From positions 669 to 6,936 of the forward strand of contig DNZB01000031.1 of assembly GCA_003506635.1 (NCBI GenBank): a stretch of DNA of 6,268 nucleotides. Direction: 5' to 3'. The translations under genes and the position numbers were made by a program. The stretch comes from Parvularcula sp. (lineage in GTDB: Bacteria > Pseudomonadota > Alphaproteobacteria > Caulobacterales > Parvularculaceae). This document shows, piece after piece, positions 1-5,280 of this stretch (position 1 is the stretch's first letter; every line of letters starts with the position of its first letter). The notes under the pieces are model-generated. The model did no database searches. It saw only the letters and a list, made by a program, of their open reading frames with translations, and was not told the origin of the DNA.

Positions 1-530
1 CCGTCATTGTTGATGTCGCCCGCCGCCGACACCGCATGCCCGAATCGGTCGCCCGCCGTTTCACCCGCAATCTTGAAGCCCGTCGTTCCATTCAGCGTCG
101 ACAGGTTGAGATCGGCGCCGAACGGGGCCGTGCGCCCGAACACGACATAAGCCTCCCCCTTGCCGCCCGCTGAAGGCGCGCCGACGATGAAGTCTTCAAT
201 ATTGTCGCCGTTGACGTCGCCCGCGCGCGACACGGAAAATCCGGCGTCGTCGCCGGCGGCCGCGCCGCTGATCTGAAAGCCGTTTGATCCGTTCAAGGAC
301 GAAAGCGCGAAATTCGCAGGAAAGCCGCTCGTCCGCCCGAAGACCACATAGCTTGCGCCAGAGTCAGCGCCGTTCGCATCGGCGGTGTAGGCGCCGACGA
401 TGAAGTCGCCGAGGCCGTCGCCGTTGATGTCGCCGATTCCTGAAACCGAGAAGCCGGCGCGGTCGCCGACCGCCTCGCCAATCACCCGAAACCCGTTGGT
501 CCCGTTGAGCGCGGAAAGTTCGACCGTCAT
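1..530 (-). CDS. FG-GAP repeat (integrin-alpha-like beta-propeller) protein, N-terminal part
   Basis: The first 176 residues of a protein that leaves the window on the left; no in-frame stop is seen. It is built from repeats with the core G-D-x-x-G-F-S-V-S-x-x-G-D-I/V-N-G-D-G/N-x-x-D-F-I-V-G-A, followed by Y-V-V-F-G-R-T. Repeat cores lie at about residues 22-64, 93-133 and 160 onward. The D-x-N-x-D-x-x-x-D pattern is the calcium-binding loop typical of FG-GAP blades, so this is probably a calcium-stabilised beta-propeller for extracellular binding. The ATG at 530 is supported by an in-frame TGA just upstream (537-539) and a GGGAG ribosome site nine bases before it. The protein opens directly with Met-Thr-Val-Glu-Leu and a repeat; no signal peptide is visible. 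Family knowledge suggests type I secretion through C-terminal RTX repeats, but that end is not in view. It follows the glycosyltransferase on the same strand after 223 bases, so it probably has its own promoter. The family call is confident; the ligand is unknown. Confidence 0.88.
   Translation of the reverse strand, partial: MTVELSALNGTNGFRVIGEAVGDRAGFSVSGIGDINGDGLGDFIVGAYTADANGADSGASYVVFGRTSGFPANFALSSLNGSNGFQISGAAAGDDAGFSVSRAGDVNGDNIEDFIVGAPSAGGKGEAYVVFGRTAPFGADLNLSTLNGTTGFKIAGETAGDRFGHAVSAAGDINND
3..518 (-). repeat. Tandem FG-GAP protein repeats (two complete, one cut by the window edge)
   Basis: Within the FG-GAP gene, a unit of about 67-71 codons recurs. It begins with L-S-A/S/T-L-N-G-x-x-G-F at residues 5, 76 and 143, corresponding to roughly 518-306, 305-105 and 104-3 on the minus strand. 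The units are clearly related at protein level but diverged at DNA level, so this is an old repeat series and not a recent duplication. Confidence 0.8.
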
Positions 531-753
531 CTTACGTCACTCCCAATCGTTTGCCGTGCGAGACTCTCGCGAGCGGCGCGAACATTACAAAACCGTCATG
601 CGGCGGCGAGGCCGCCCGTCTTTAGCCTCCTGGCGCGACGCATCCAACCGGAAAAAGCGGCGCCCACCGGAGAATTTCGCGCGCTCAGCCGACCAAGAAC
701 CGTGCCAGCCCGCCCTATCGGATTCGATCTGGGCGAGGATGTGGCGTGCGCCC
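531..753. other. Intergenic region between glycosyltransferase and FG-GAP gene
   Basis: This 223-base gap separates two minus-strand genes. I find no convincing coding sequence. It contains a GC-rich hairpin (602-607 pairs with 611-616, loop GAG), a weak hairpin followed by five T on the minus strand (T run at 652-656), and the near-perfect palindrome GCGAGACTCTCGC at 558-570. A terminator for the upstream operon and a promoter for the FG-GAP gene are expected here, but no canonical version of either stands out. Confidence 0.4.
540..544 (-). promoter_or_regulatory. Ribosome binding site of the FG-GAP gene
   Basis: GGGAG on the minus strand sits nine bases before the ATG at 530. With the in-frame stop at 537-539 it fixes the start of the FG-GAP protein. 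Confidence 0.6.
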
Positions 754-1749
754 TTATCGCGGTGAAATCGGCCGCAAAGACGCCTCTCGCCGCGAAACTT
801 TCAGCGGCGACCAGGTGAGCGCCCGCGCAATTTCGCCGACGCCCGCCTTGCGGGTTTTTTGCAACCGGCGGCGGTCATTCGCCAGCGCCGGCAATCCTCC
901 GTACCCGTCCAGAACCGCGCGCGCATAGGCGCGGCCGGTTCCGACGGTGAAGGCCCGAAGACAAAGATAGGCGTCCGCCAGCAGCCTTAACGGAACAAGC
1001 GGCCAGTACAGCAACGCCGGCATGTTCCGGTACGTCATCCAGATGCGATTGCGGTTGCCATGGTAAACGGTGAAGTCGCTGTATCGTCCGGAGACGCCCG
1101 ATCCTTCGTGAAGGACGCGCGCGGCGCGCACCTGCACCGCGCGCCCGCCGGCAAGGCGCAGCCGGAAGCCGAGATCGACATCCTCGCCGTAGCAGAAGAA
1201 CCGCTCTTCGAATCCGCCGAGATCCGCGAAAACGCGGGCGCGATACATCGCCGCCGCGGCGCAAGGCGCGAAACACTCGCCATCGCCGGGCAGAAGCTCC
1301 GCCGGCCAGCCGAAATGGCCGCGGTAGGGAATCCCGAGGATGTGGACGACGTCGCCCGCCCCGTCGATGATCGAGGGATCGGCGGCGTCGAGCTGCGTCG
1401 AGCCGAAAGCGTCCGCCGACGGAAAACGCTCGCTGGCGGCGACGAGCGCCGTCAGCCAGTCGCGTTCCGGGTAGGCGTCAGGGTTCAGAAAAACGAGCCA
1501 TTCGCCGCGCGCTTCGCGGGCCGCGAGATTGTTGGCGGCGGCGAAGCCGGCGTTCGTCGCGGACCGGATCGCGCGCGGGGTCAAGGGCGCGGGCGCGACG
1601 GCGAGCGCTTTATCAAGCGAGCCGTCCGTCGAGGCGTTATCGACGATGATGACCTCGAAGTCGCGAAAGGTCTGCCGGCCGAGATGCTCAAGGCAGCGAA
1701 CGAGCCGCGCACCCGAATTGAAATTGACGATGATGACCGAGAGTGTCAC
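754..1749 (-). CDS. Family 2 glycosyltransferase, rhamnosyltransferase type
   Basis: A 331-residue cytoplasmic or membrane-associated enzyme that should transfer a sugar from a nucleotide-sugar donor to a growing surface glycan. The N-terminus (S-V-I-I-V-N-F-N-S-G, residues 4-13) and V-I-I-V-D-N-A-S-T-D-G (33-43) are the nucleotide-binding start of a GT-A fold. L-N-P-D-A (88-92) holds the metal-binding Asp in the form typical of the rhamnosyltransferase (WbbL-like) branch. C-Y-G-E-D-V-D-L-G-F-R-L (186-197) carries the probable catalytic base region, and H-E-G-S-G follows at 214-218. A hydrophobic stretch near 243-269 could be membrane-associated, followed by a basic tail. Length is normal for the family. 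The start is GTG; it matches the usual family N-terminus although no purine-rich ribosome site precedes it. It begins 20 bases after the upstream methyltransferase stop, so it is probably translated from the same mRNA. Donor and acceptor cannot be read from sequence; rhamnose is only the family precedent. Confidence 0.9.
   Translation of the reverse strand: MTLSVIIVNFNSGARLVRCLEHLGRQTFRDFEVIIVDNASTDGSLDKALAVAPAPLTPRAIRSATNAGFAAANNLAAREARGEWLVFLNPDAYPERDWLTALVAASERFPSADAFGSTQLDAADPSIIDGAGDVVHILGIPYRGHFGWPAELLPGDGECFAPCAAAAMYRARVFADLGGFEERFFCYGEDVDLGFRLRLAGGRAVQVRAARVLHEGSGVSGRYSDFTVYHGNRNRIWMTYRNMPALLYWPLVPLRLLADAYLCLRAFTVGTGRAYARAVLDGYGGLPALANDRRRLQKTRKAGVGEIARALTWSPLKVSRREASLRPISPR
842..860 (+). 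terminator. Terminator-like hairpin, antisense inside the glycosyltransferase gene
   Basis: On the plus strand CCCGC (842-846), loop CTT and GCGGG (850-854) form a perfect five-pair stem followed at once by six T (855-860). This has the shape of a Rho-independent terminator, but it lies within the 3' part of a minus-strand gene, where it would only stop antisense plus-strand transcription. On the coding strand the bases encode a Gln-Lys-Thr-Arg-Lys-Ala-Gly stretch, so chance is a serious alternative. Confidence 0.25.
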
Positions 1750-1769
1750 GGCGGAGGGAGAAGGCGCGA

Positions 1770-2528
1770 TCAGCGGACGACCTTCAGAACGATCTGAACG
1801 CCGATATGGCCGTCGTCGTCCGTCGGTTTGACCGCCATCGGGTATTTGGTCGCTTCCTGAATGACCGCCATCACCTGATTGAGGTCGTAATCATACATGG
1901 TGATCGAGCCTTCCGGGCGGAGGTCAGGGCGCGGCGAAAGCTCGACGATCGAGGCGCCGTCCCGCCGGAAATAGGCCGACCGACCTTCCTCATGCACAAG
2001 GAATTTGCGCGCCTTGGCGTAGGTCAGCTGCAAGGCGACGACGCCGTTGTTTTCCGCTTTCGAGAGGAGCTTTTGTATGAGCGCGATCCCGCGCTGGGGC
2101 GGGATGTGCTGCAAGACGATGTAGGTGTTGATGAAATTGAACGTCCCCTTGACGGCGCTCAATTCGTCGTCGCTTTCGACCAGCGTCAGATTGGCGACGC
2201 CTGCGTCCTTCGCATGCTCGGCGCACAGGCGCAGCATGTCGGGCGACACGTCGACGCCGACAACCTCGCCCTTCGCCGCCTTGGCGATGGCGATCGCAAG
2301 GCGCCCGACGCCGCAGCCGAAATCAAGCGCCCGATTGATCTCGAATTTTGGGTCGAGGAGTGCGCGGGTAATATCCAAGACGTTTCTAACGTATGCGTGC
2401 CCACTCTCGAAGAATATGGCCGCGTCGCGGTGCTTCAGGCTTTTCCCCTTGAAGCGATCAACGCTCACAACCCCCCAATATGGTTGGCGGCGACCTATTG
2501 CTACCCAGTCAGCGTCTGTCTCCCGCAT
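1770..2528 (-). CDS. Class I SAM-dependent methyltransferase
   Basis: A 252-residue soluble methyltransferase of the Rossmann type, transferring a methyl group from S-adenosylmethionine to an unknown acceptor. Motif I is intact: A-L-D-F-G-C-G-V-G-R at residues 67-76. It is followed by V-V-G-V-D-V-S (89-95) with the acidic ribose-binding Asp93, and by I-V-L-Q-H-I-P (137-143) in the motif IV region. The reading frame extends upstream to a TTG at 2585, which would overlap the preceding gene by 47 bases. I prefer the ATG at 2528 because it lies ten bases after that gene's stop and gives the N-terminus M-R-E-T-D-A-D-W, followed by a Pro-Tyr-Trp-Gly-Val-Val segment that fits relatives. The ribosome site is weak (GGGA directly before ATG), which suggests coupling to the upstream gene. 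Lying between another methyltransferase and a glycosyltransferase, it probably methylates a sugar or glycan; the substrate is inference. Confidence 0.87.
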   Translation of the reverse strand: MRETDADWVAIGRRQPYWGVVSVDRFKGKSLKHRDAAIFFESGHAYVRNVLDITRALLDPKFEINRALDFGCGVGRLAIAIAKAAKGEVVGVDVSPDMLRLCAEHAKDAGVANLTLVESDDELSAVKGTFNFINTYIVLQHIPPQRGIALIQKLLSKAENNGVVALQLTYAKARKFLVHEEGRSAYFRRDGASIVELSPRPDLRPEGSITMYDYDLNQVMAVIQEATKYPMAVKPTDDDGHIGVQIVLKVVR

Positions 2529-2538
2529 TCCCGATATC

Positions 2539-3432
2539 TTAGTTGCCGAGATGCTTGGAAGCGAAATTCCGAATGGCGCCCTCAAATTTTACGCCGGATC
2601 CGTTGGGGAACAGACGCGCGTCATAAACCGGGTGCGGGAGAGCTTCAGATTTCACCGCGCGCATAAGCAGGGTCTCACCCATCATTTCGACATGCGGACT
2701 TATTTCACGGGCAAGCTGCATCAGCTTTCCATTGCGATTCGTATATCCATACGAGTCGTAGGATCGCAGCTCCTTGACTTCAAAGCCGTTCGATTCAAAC
2801 AAAATTCTAAGCTCTTGCGCCGTCCAAAGGTGCAAATGTCCAGACTCGAGCCTTGAGTAAAACTGATTGCGCTGGTTTGGATTCGCCTGCCAAAGAATGC
2901 ACTCAATCGCATGCAATTCGCAAGCGTTTGGGGTCGTGATGAACGCGAGACCGCCCTTTCGCAATGCGCGGTTCATTTGGTGGACAGCGAATGCCGGATC
3001 GCGCCACAAATGCTCCAGAACCTCCGTGAAGATAACTTGGTCGTATGCACCTTCCTCGACAGGAAAAACCTCCTGCTCGATATCCACGTCGTAAAGATCG
3101 ACGGGCGTCTCAGGTATGTCGTACGAAATGGTGAAGAACGACGCTCTCGGATTCAGCTCGCGAAGATAATAAACGATAAACGGCTTGTCGTTTCCGACAT
3201 CCATTACCCGACCGTCGAAATTTTCTCGGCAAAGATCAATGTACCGCAATTTATGATATTTGGCGTTTTCAATCTGGCGCGGCCGCACTCCCGGACTGAA
3301 ATATGAATAGAATCGCTCAAATAATTCGTCGTATCGGCAAACGAATTCCTCACGACTGGCGCACCGCAAGGCCGCGTCGGCGTCCAGTTTCGCCAATAGC
3401 TCAGGACGACCCCGAGATATTCGAATCGTCAT
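2539..3432 (-). CDS. SAM-dependent methyltransferase (Methyltransf_11-like), low GC
   Basis: A 297-residue protein, first gene of the minus-strand operon. The core resembles class I methyltransferases of polysaccharide clusters: R-V-M-D-V-G-N-D-K-P (75-84) at the motif I position, Y-D-Q-V-I-F-T-E-V-L-E-H-L (130-142), L-R-K-G-G-L-A-F-I-T-T-P-N (157-169) and G-H-L-H-L-W-T-A-Q-E-L (198-208). The usual glycine-rich G-x-G-x-G of motif I is replaced by G-N-D-K-P, which may alter SAM binding. The N-terminal 60 and C-terminal 45 residues look specific to this subgroup. Two starts are possible: GTG at 3441 and ATG at 3432; I chose the ATG, with AGGCGG about ten bases upstream. Base composition differs sharply from its neighbours: sampled 60-base lines are mostly 45-50% GC against about 65-73% in the glycosyltransferase and ATPase genes, suggesting recent acquisition. 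A sugar or glycan methyltransferase role is inferred from context. Confidence 0.8.
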   Translation of the reverse strand: MTIRISRGRPELLAKLDADAALRCASREEFVCRYDELFERFYSYFSPGVRPRQIENAKYHKLRYIDLCRENFDGRVMDVGNDKPFIVYYLRELNPRASFFTISYDIPETPVDLYDVDIEQEVFPVEEGAYDQVIFTEVLEHLWRDPAFAVHQMNRALRKGGLAFITTPNACELHAIECILWQANPNQRNQFYSRLESGHLHLWTAQELRILFESNGFEVKELRSYDSYGYTNRNGKLMQLAREISPHVEMMGETLLMRAVKSEALPHPVYDARLFPNGSGVKFEGAIRNFASKHLGN

Positions 3433-3601
3433 TCCGGACACCGCCGCCTACGAAACTCAAGCCCGTTTATCGAAAAGGCGCAGAATTGCAAGGCTCAGGC
3501 GCGCGTGGATCAATGTCCAAATCTCTCTAGCAAGCCAAATTGAAAAATGCGGGGGGCCAACTTAGAGAAGTCGTCGCGGCATTGAAGATCGAAGTTCATC
3601 G
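3433..3601. promoter_or_regulatory. Divergent promoter region between the two operons
   Basis: The two operons are transcribed away from this roughly 170-base, comparatively AT-rich segment, so both must have promoters in or near it. A weak plus-strand candidate is TTGAAA at 3540-3545 with TAGAGA at 3563-3568 (17-base spacer). A minus-strand -10-like GATAAA reads from 3472 to 3467 without a well-placed -35. Position is the main evidence; the exact sites are not secure. Confidence 0.35.
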
Positions 3602-4480
3602 ATGGTCCACCAATCCAAGATTGAAGGGAACCCGGCGCAGCGGGAGCGATTTGTCTTTTCGGCGCACTCGCAGTTCGGCGTTCGCGGAATCATCGGGGAC
3701 ATATTTGCGGGCTTTCGCGCCGGGCGCGTCTGGCGCGCTTTCGCGTGGGAGGAAACGAAGCGCCGCTATCGCCGCAGCGCGCTCGGCCTCTTGTGGATTA
3801 TCATCGGTTATGTCGCCTTTGTCGGGGCGGTCGCGCTCTTCTTCGGCAATTTCAACCTCGCGACCGCCGAGCAGATCAAGACGATCGAACAATACGCCAC
3901 CCATGTCGGGCTTGGCTATGCGGCCTTCGCGCTCATCACGTCGAACATCCAGGACGGCGCTGCGCTGTTCACCAACGCCGCCGCGTGGATCAAGTCGGTG
4001 TCGCTTCCCTATTCCGTCTACGCGCTGAAAAACGTGACGAGGACGCTCGTGCCGTTCGGATTGCAGCTCGCCTCATGGTTCGCGTTCGCGCTCCTGACCG
4101 GCCACGTCTTCAAGCCGGTCGCGCTGCTGACCCTTCCGGCGATCGCGATCATCGTTTTCAACGCCGTCGCGATGCAGCTCTTTTTCGGTTTCCTGAGCGC
4201 GCGCTACCGCGACGTCGAGCATATGGTCGCGACGATCCTGCGTGTCCTTTTGTTCATGACGCCGATTCTTTGGACCTATGACGGGACGAGCGGCGTCACG
4301 CGCGTTCTCGCGGACTTCAACCCCATCACGCATTTCGTCGAAATCTTCCGCGCGCCGCTGACAGGGAATCCGCCGACGGCGGCGAACTGGATTTTCGCCC
4401 TTTGCTCGACCGTCGTCATCTGGGGCGCCGCGATCCTGGCGGGCGCGGTTTTGCGCCGCCGCCTTCCCTATCTCGTCTGA
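3602..4480 (+). CDS. wzm: Polysaccharide ABC exporter permease, Wzm/KpsM type
   Basis: A 292-residue inner-membrane protein, the channel-forming subunit of an ABC-2 type exporter that moves lipid-linked polysaccharide from cytoplasm to periplasm. It carries family hallmarks: an amphipathic N-terminal segment ending in R-R-Y-R-R-S-A-L-G-L-L-W (54-65) before the first membrane span, a cytoplasmic S-A-R-Y-R-D-V-E-H-M-V (199-209), and N-P-I-T-H-F-V-E-I-F-R-A-P-L (240-253) before the last span. Hydrophobic segments lie near residues 60-82, 102-118, 147-166, 173-198, 210-225 and 262-286, giving the expected six. The length is slightly above the usual 260 because of about 25 extra polar N-terminal residues. 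The ATG at 3602 has only a weak GAAG upstream, so a start further in is possible. The ATPase gene follows eight bases after its stop. KpsM, Wzm and teichoic-acid TagG share this fold, so the symbol denotes type, not proven substrate. Confidence 0.9.
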   Translation: MVHQSKIEGNPAQRERFVFSAHSQFGVRGIIGDIFAGFRAGRVWRAFAWEETKRRYRRSALGLLWIIIGYVAFVGAVALFFGNFNLATAEQIKTIEQYATHVGLGYAAFALITSNIQDGAALFTNAAAWIKSVSLPYSVYALKNVTRTLVPFGLQLASWFAFALLTGHVFKPVALLTLPAIAIIVFNAVAMQLFFGFLSARYRDVEHMVATILRVLLFMTPILWTYDGTSGVTRVLADFNPITHFVEIFRAPLTGNPPTAANWIFALCSTVVIWGAAILAGAVLRRRLPYLV

Positions 4481-4482
4481 GG
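4479..4482 (+). promoter_or_regulatory. Ribosome binding site of the ATPase gene, overlapping the permease stop
   Basis: GAGG lies six bases before the GTG at 4489 and shares its first two bases with the TGA stop of the permease (4478-4480). It decides the ATPase start and shows the two genes are likely translationally coupled. Confidence 0.65.
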
Positions 4483-4488
4483 CGCGGC

Positions 4489-5280
4489 GTGGCCTATATC
4501 AAAGCCGTCAACATCAAGGTTCGCTTCCCGGTTCTGAGAGGCTCTGGGCCGAACTCCTACGGTCATGAGGCGCCGCAAGGGCTCGATGACTCGCGGCTTA
4601 TCCGCAATGCGTCGGGCGCCATCACCGGCGTACAGGCGCTCGACGGCATCGGACTGGAGGCGGCGAAAGGCGATCGCTGGGCGCTGATCGGGCGCAACGG
4701 GTCGGGCAAATCGACCTTCCTGCAGGTGCTCGCCGGCCTCCTGCCGCCGGACGAGGGCGTCGTTGAAATGAGTTCGCGGCCGACGAACCTCATCAACATC
4801 AACCTCGGCATGGAGCTGGAGGCGGACGGGCGGCGGAACATCATGCTGCGCGGTCTCGCCGCCGGGTGGAGCAAGAAGGAAATTCTGGCGCGCCGGGCTG
4901 AAATCGAGGAATTTTCCGGCCTCGGCCCGTTCCTTTCGATGCCGGTCGGCACACTGTCGGCGGGCATGCGTATGCGGCTTAACTTCGCAATCGCCACCGC
5001 CTTCGATCCGGAGATCTTGCTGCTCGACGAATGGCTGAGCGCCGGCGATGTCGAGTTCCAGAAGAAGGCCGCCGAGCGCATGGACCGCTTTGTCGCCGCG
5101 GCGGGCATCGTCGTCATCGCCAGCCATGGCCGGCGCCTGATCGAGCGCGTCTGCAACCGTTGCCTCTGGATCGACGCCGGCAAGGCGCGCATGACGGGGG
5201 CGCCGAAAGACGTGCTTGACGCCTATGAACTCGCCATGGCCGAAGAACACGCCCTGCAAGAAAGGATCGCCGCGCAATGA
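4489..5280 (+). CDS. wzt: Polysaccharide ABC exporter ATPase, Wzt/KpsT type, without C-terminal glycan-binding domain
   Basis: A 263-residue ATPase that powers the neighbouring Wzm-like permease from the cytoplasmic side. All nucleotide-binding elements are present: Walker A G-R-N-G-S-G-K-S-T (68-76), the Wzt/KpsT-type N-L-G-M-E-L-E-A-D-G-R-R-N-I segment (105-118), signature L-S-A-G-M-R-M-R-L (156-164), Walker B E-I-L-L-L-D-E (175-181) followed by W-L-S-A-G-D, and switch His213 in A-S-H-G-R-R. A 25-residue insertion before Walker A (about 19-45, including Ser-Tyr-Gly-His) is typical of this subfamily. The protein ends soon after the ATPase fold; the C-terminal carbohydrate-binding domain of O-antigen Wzt (total about 400 or more residues) is absent. 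The frame is open upstream to 4402, but GTG at 4489 is chosen for its GAGG site and family-like N-terminus. The next gene starts within its stop codon. O-antigen, capsule or another glycan could be the cargo. Confidence 0.9.
   Translation: MAYIKAVNIKVRFPVLRGSGPNSYGHEAPQGLDDSRLIRNASGAITGVQALDGIGLEAAKGDRWALIGRNGSGKSTFLQVLAGLLPPDEGVVEMSSRPTNLININLGMELEADGRRNIMLRGLAAGWSKKEILARRAEIEEFSGLGPFLSMPVGTLSAGMRMRLNFAIATAFDPEILLLDEWLSAGDVEFQKKAAERMDRFVAAAGIVVIASHGRRLIERVCNRCLWIDAGKARMTGAPKDVLDAYELAMAEEHALQERIAAQ
5261..5266 (+). promoter_or_regulatory. Ribosome binding site of the aminotransferase gene
   Basis: AAAGGA lies within the end of the ATPase gene, ten bases before the ATG at 5277. It supports that start in addition to the ATGA overlap. 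Confidence 0.55.

Noticed and set aside
602..616. GC-rich hairpin (GGCGGC, loop GAG, GCCGCC) as terminator of the minus-strand operon.
   Set aside because: On the minus strand the nearest T run is about nine bases beyond the stem, too far for a standard intrinsic terminator; such hairpins arise often in GC-rich DNA.
625..631. Strong AGGAGG-like ribosome site on the minus strand in the intergenic region.
   Set aside because: No ATG, GTG or TTG follows at a usable distance with an open frame worth reporting.
652..671. Possible minus-strand terminator with a T5 tail, about 85-100 bases after the glycosyltransferase stop.
   Set aside because: The stem before the T run has only three or four pairs with a wobble, too weak to call.
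1060..1797. Long plus-strand open frame of 245 codons opposite the glycosyltransferase.
   Set aside because: It is the antisense shadow of a clear GT2 gene in GC-rich DNA; its translation is rich in Arg, Glu and Ala without any family motif and it has no separate neighbours or ribosome site.
2529..2585. Upstream TTG start for the second methyltransferase.
   Set aside because: It would overlap the preceding gene by 47 bases and use a rare start codon; the ATG at 2528 gives family-like length and tight operon spacing.
1743..2666. Plus-strand open frame of 307 codons opposite the two methyltransferases.
   Set aside because: It spans parts of two real genes on the other strand and shows no recognisable motifs; the minus-strand proteins carry intact SAM-binding motifs.
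4402..4488. Upstream start for the ATPase inside the permease gene.
   Set aside because: It would overlap the permease by 79 bases, and the extra residues are Arg-rich and unlike the family; the GTG at 4489 has a well-spaced GAGG.
4468..5277. Minus-strand open frame of 269 codons opposite the ATPase.
   Set aside because: It mirrors the ATPase gene, whose Walker A, signature and Walker B motifs are all on the plus strand; the antisense translation has no known features.
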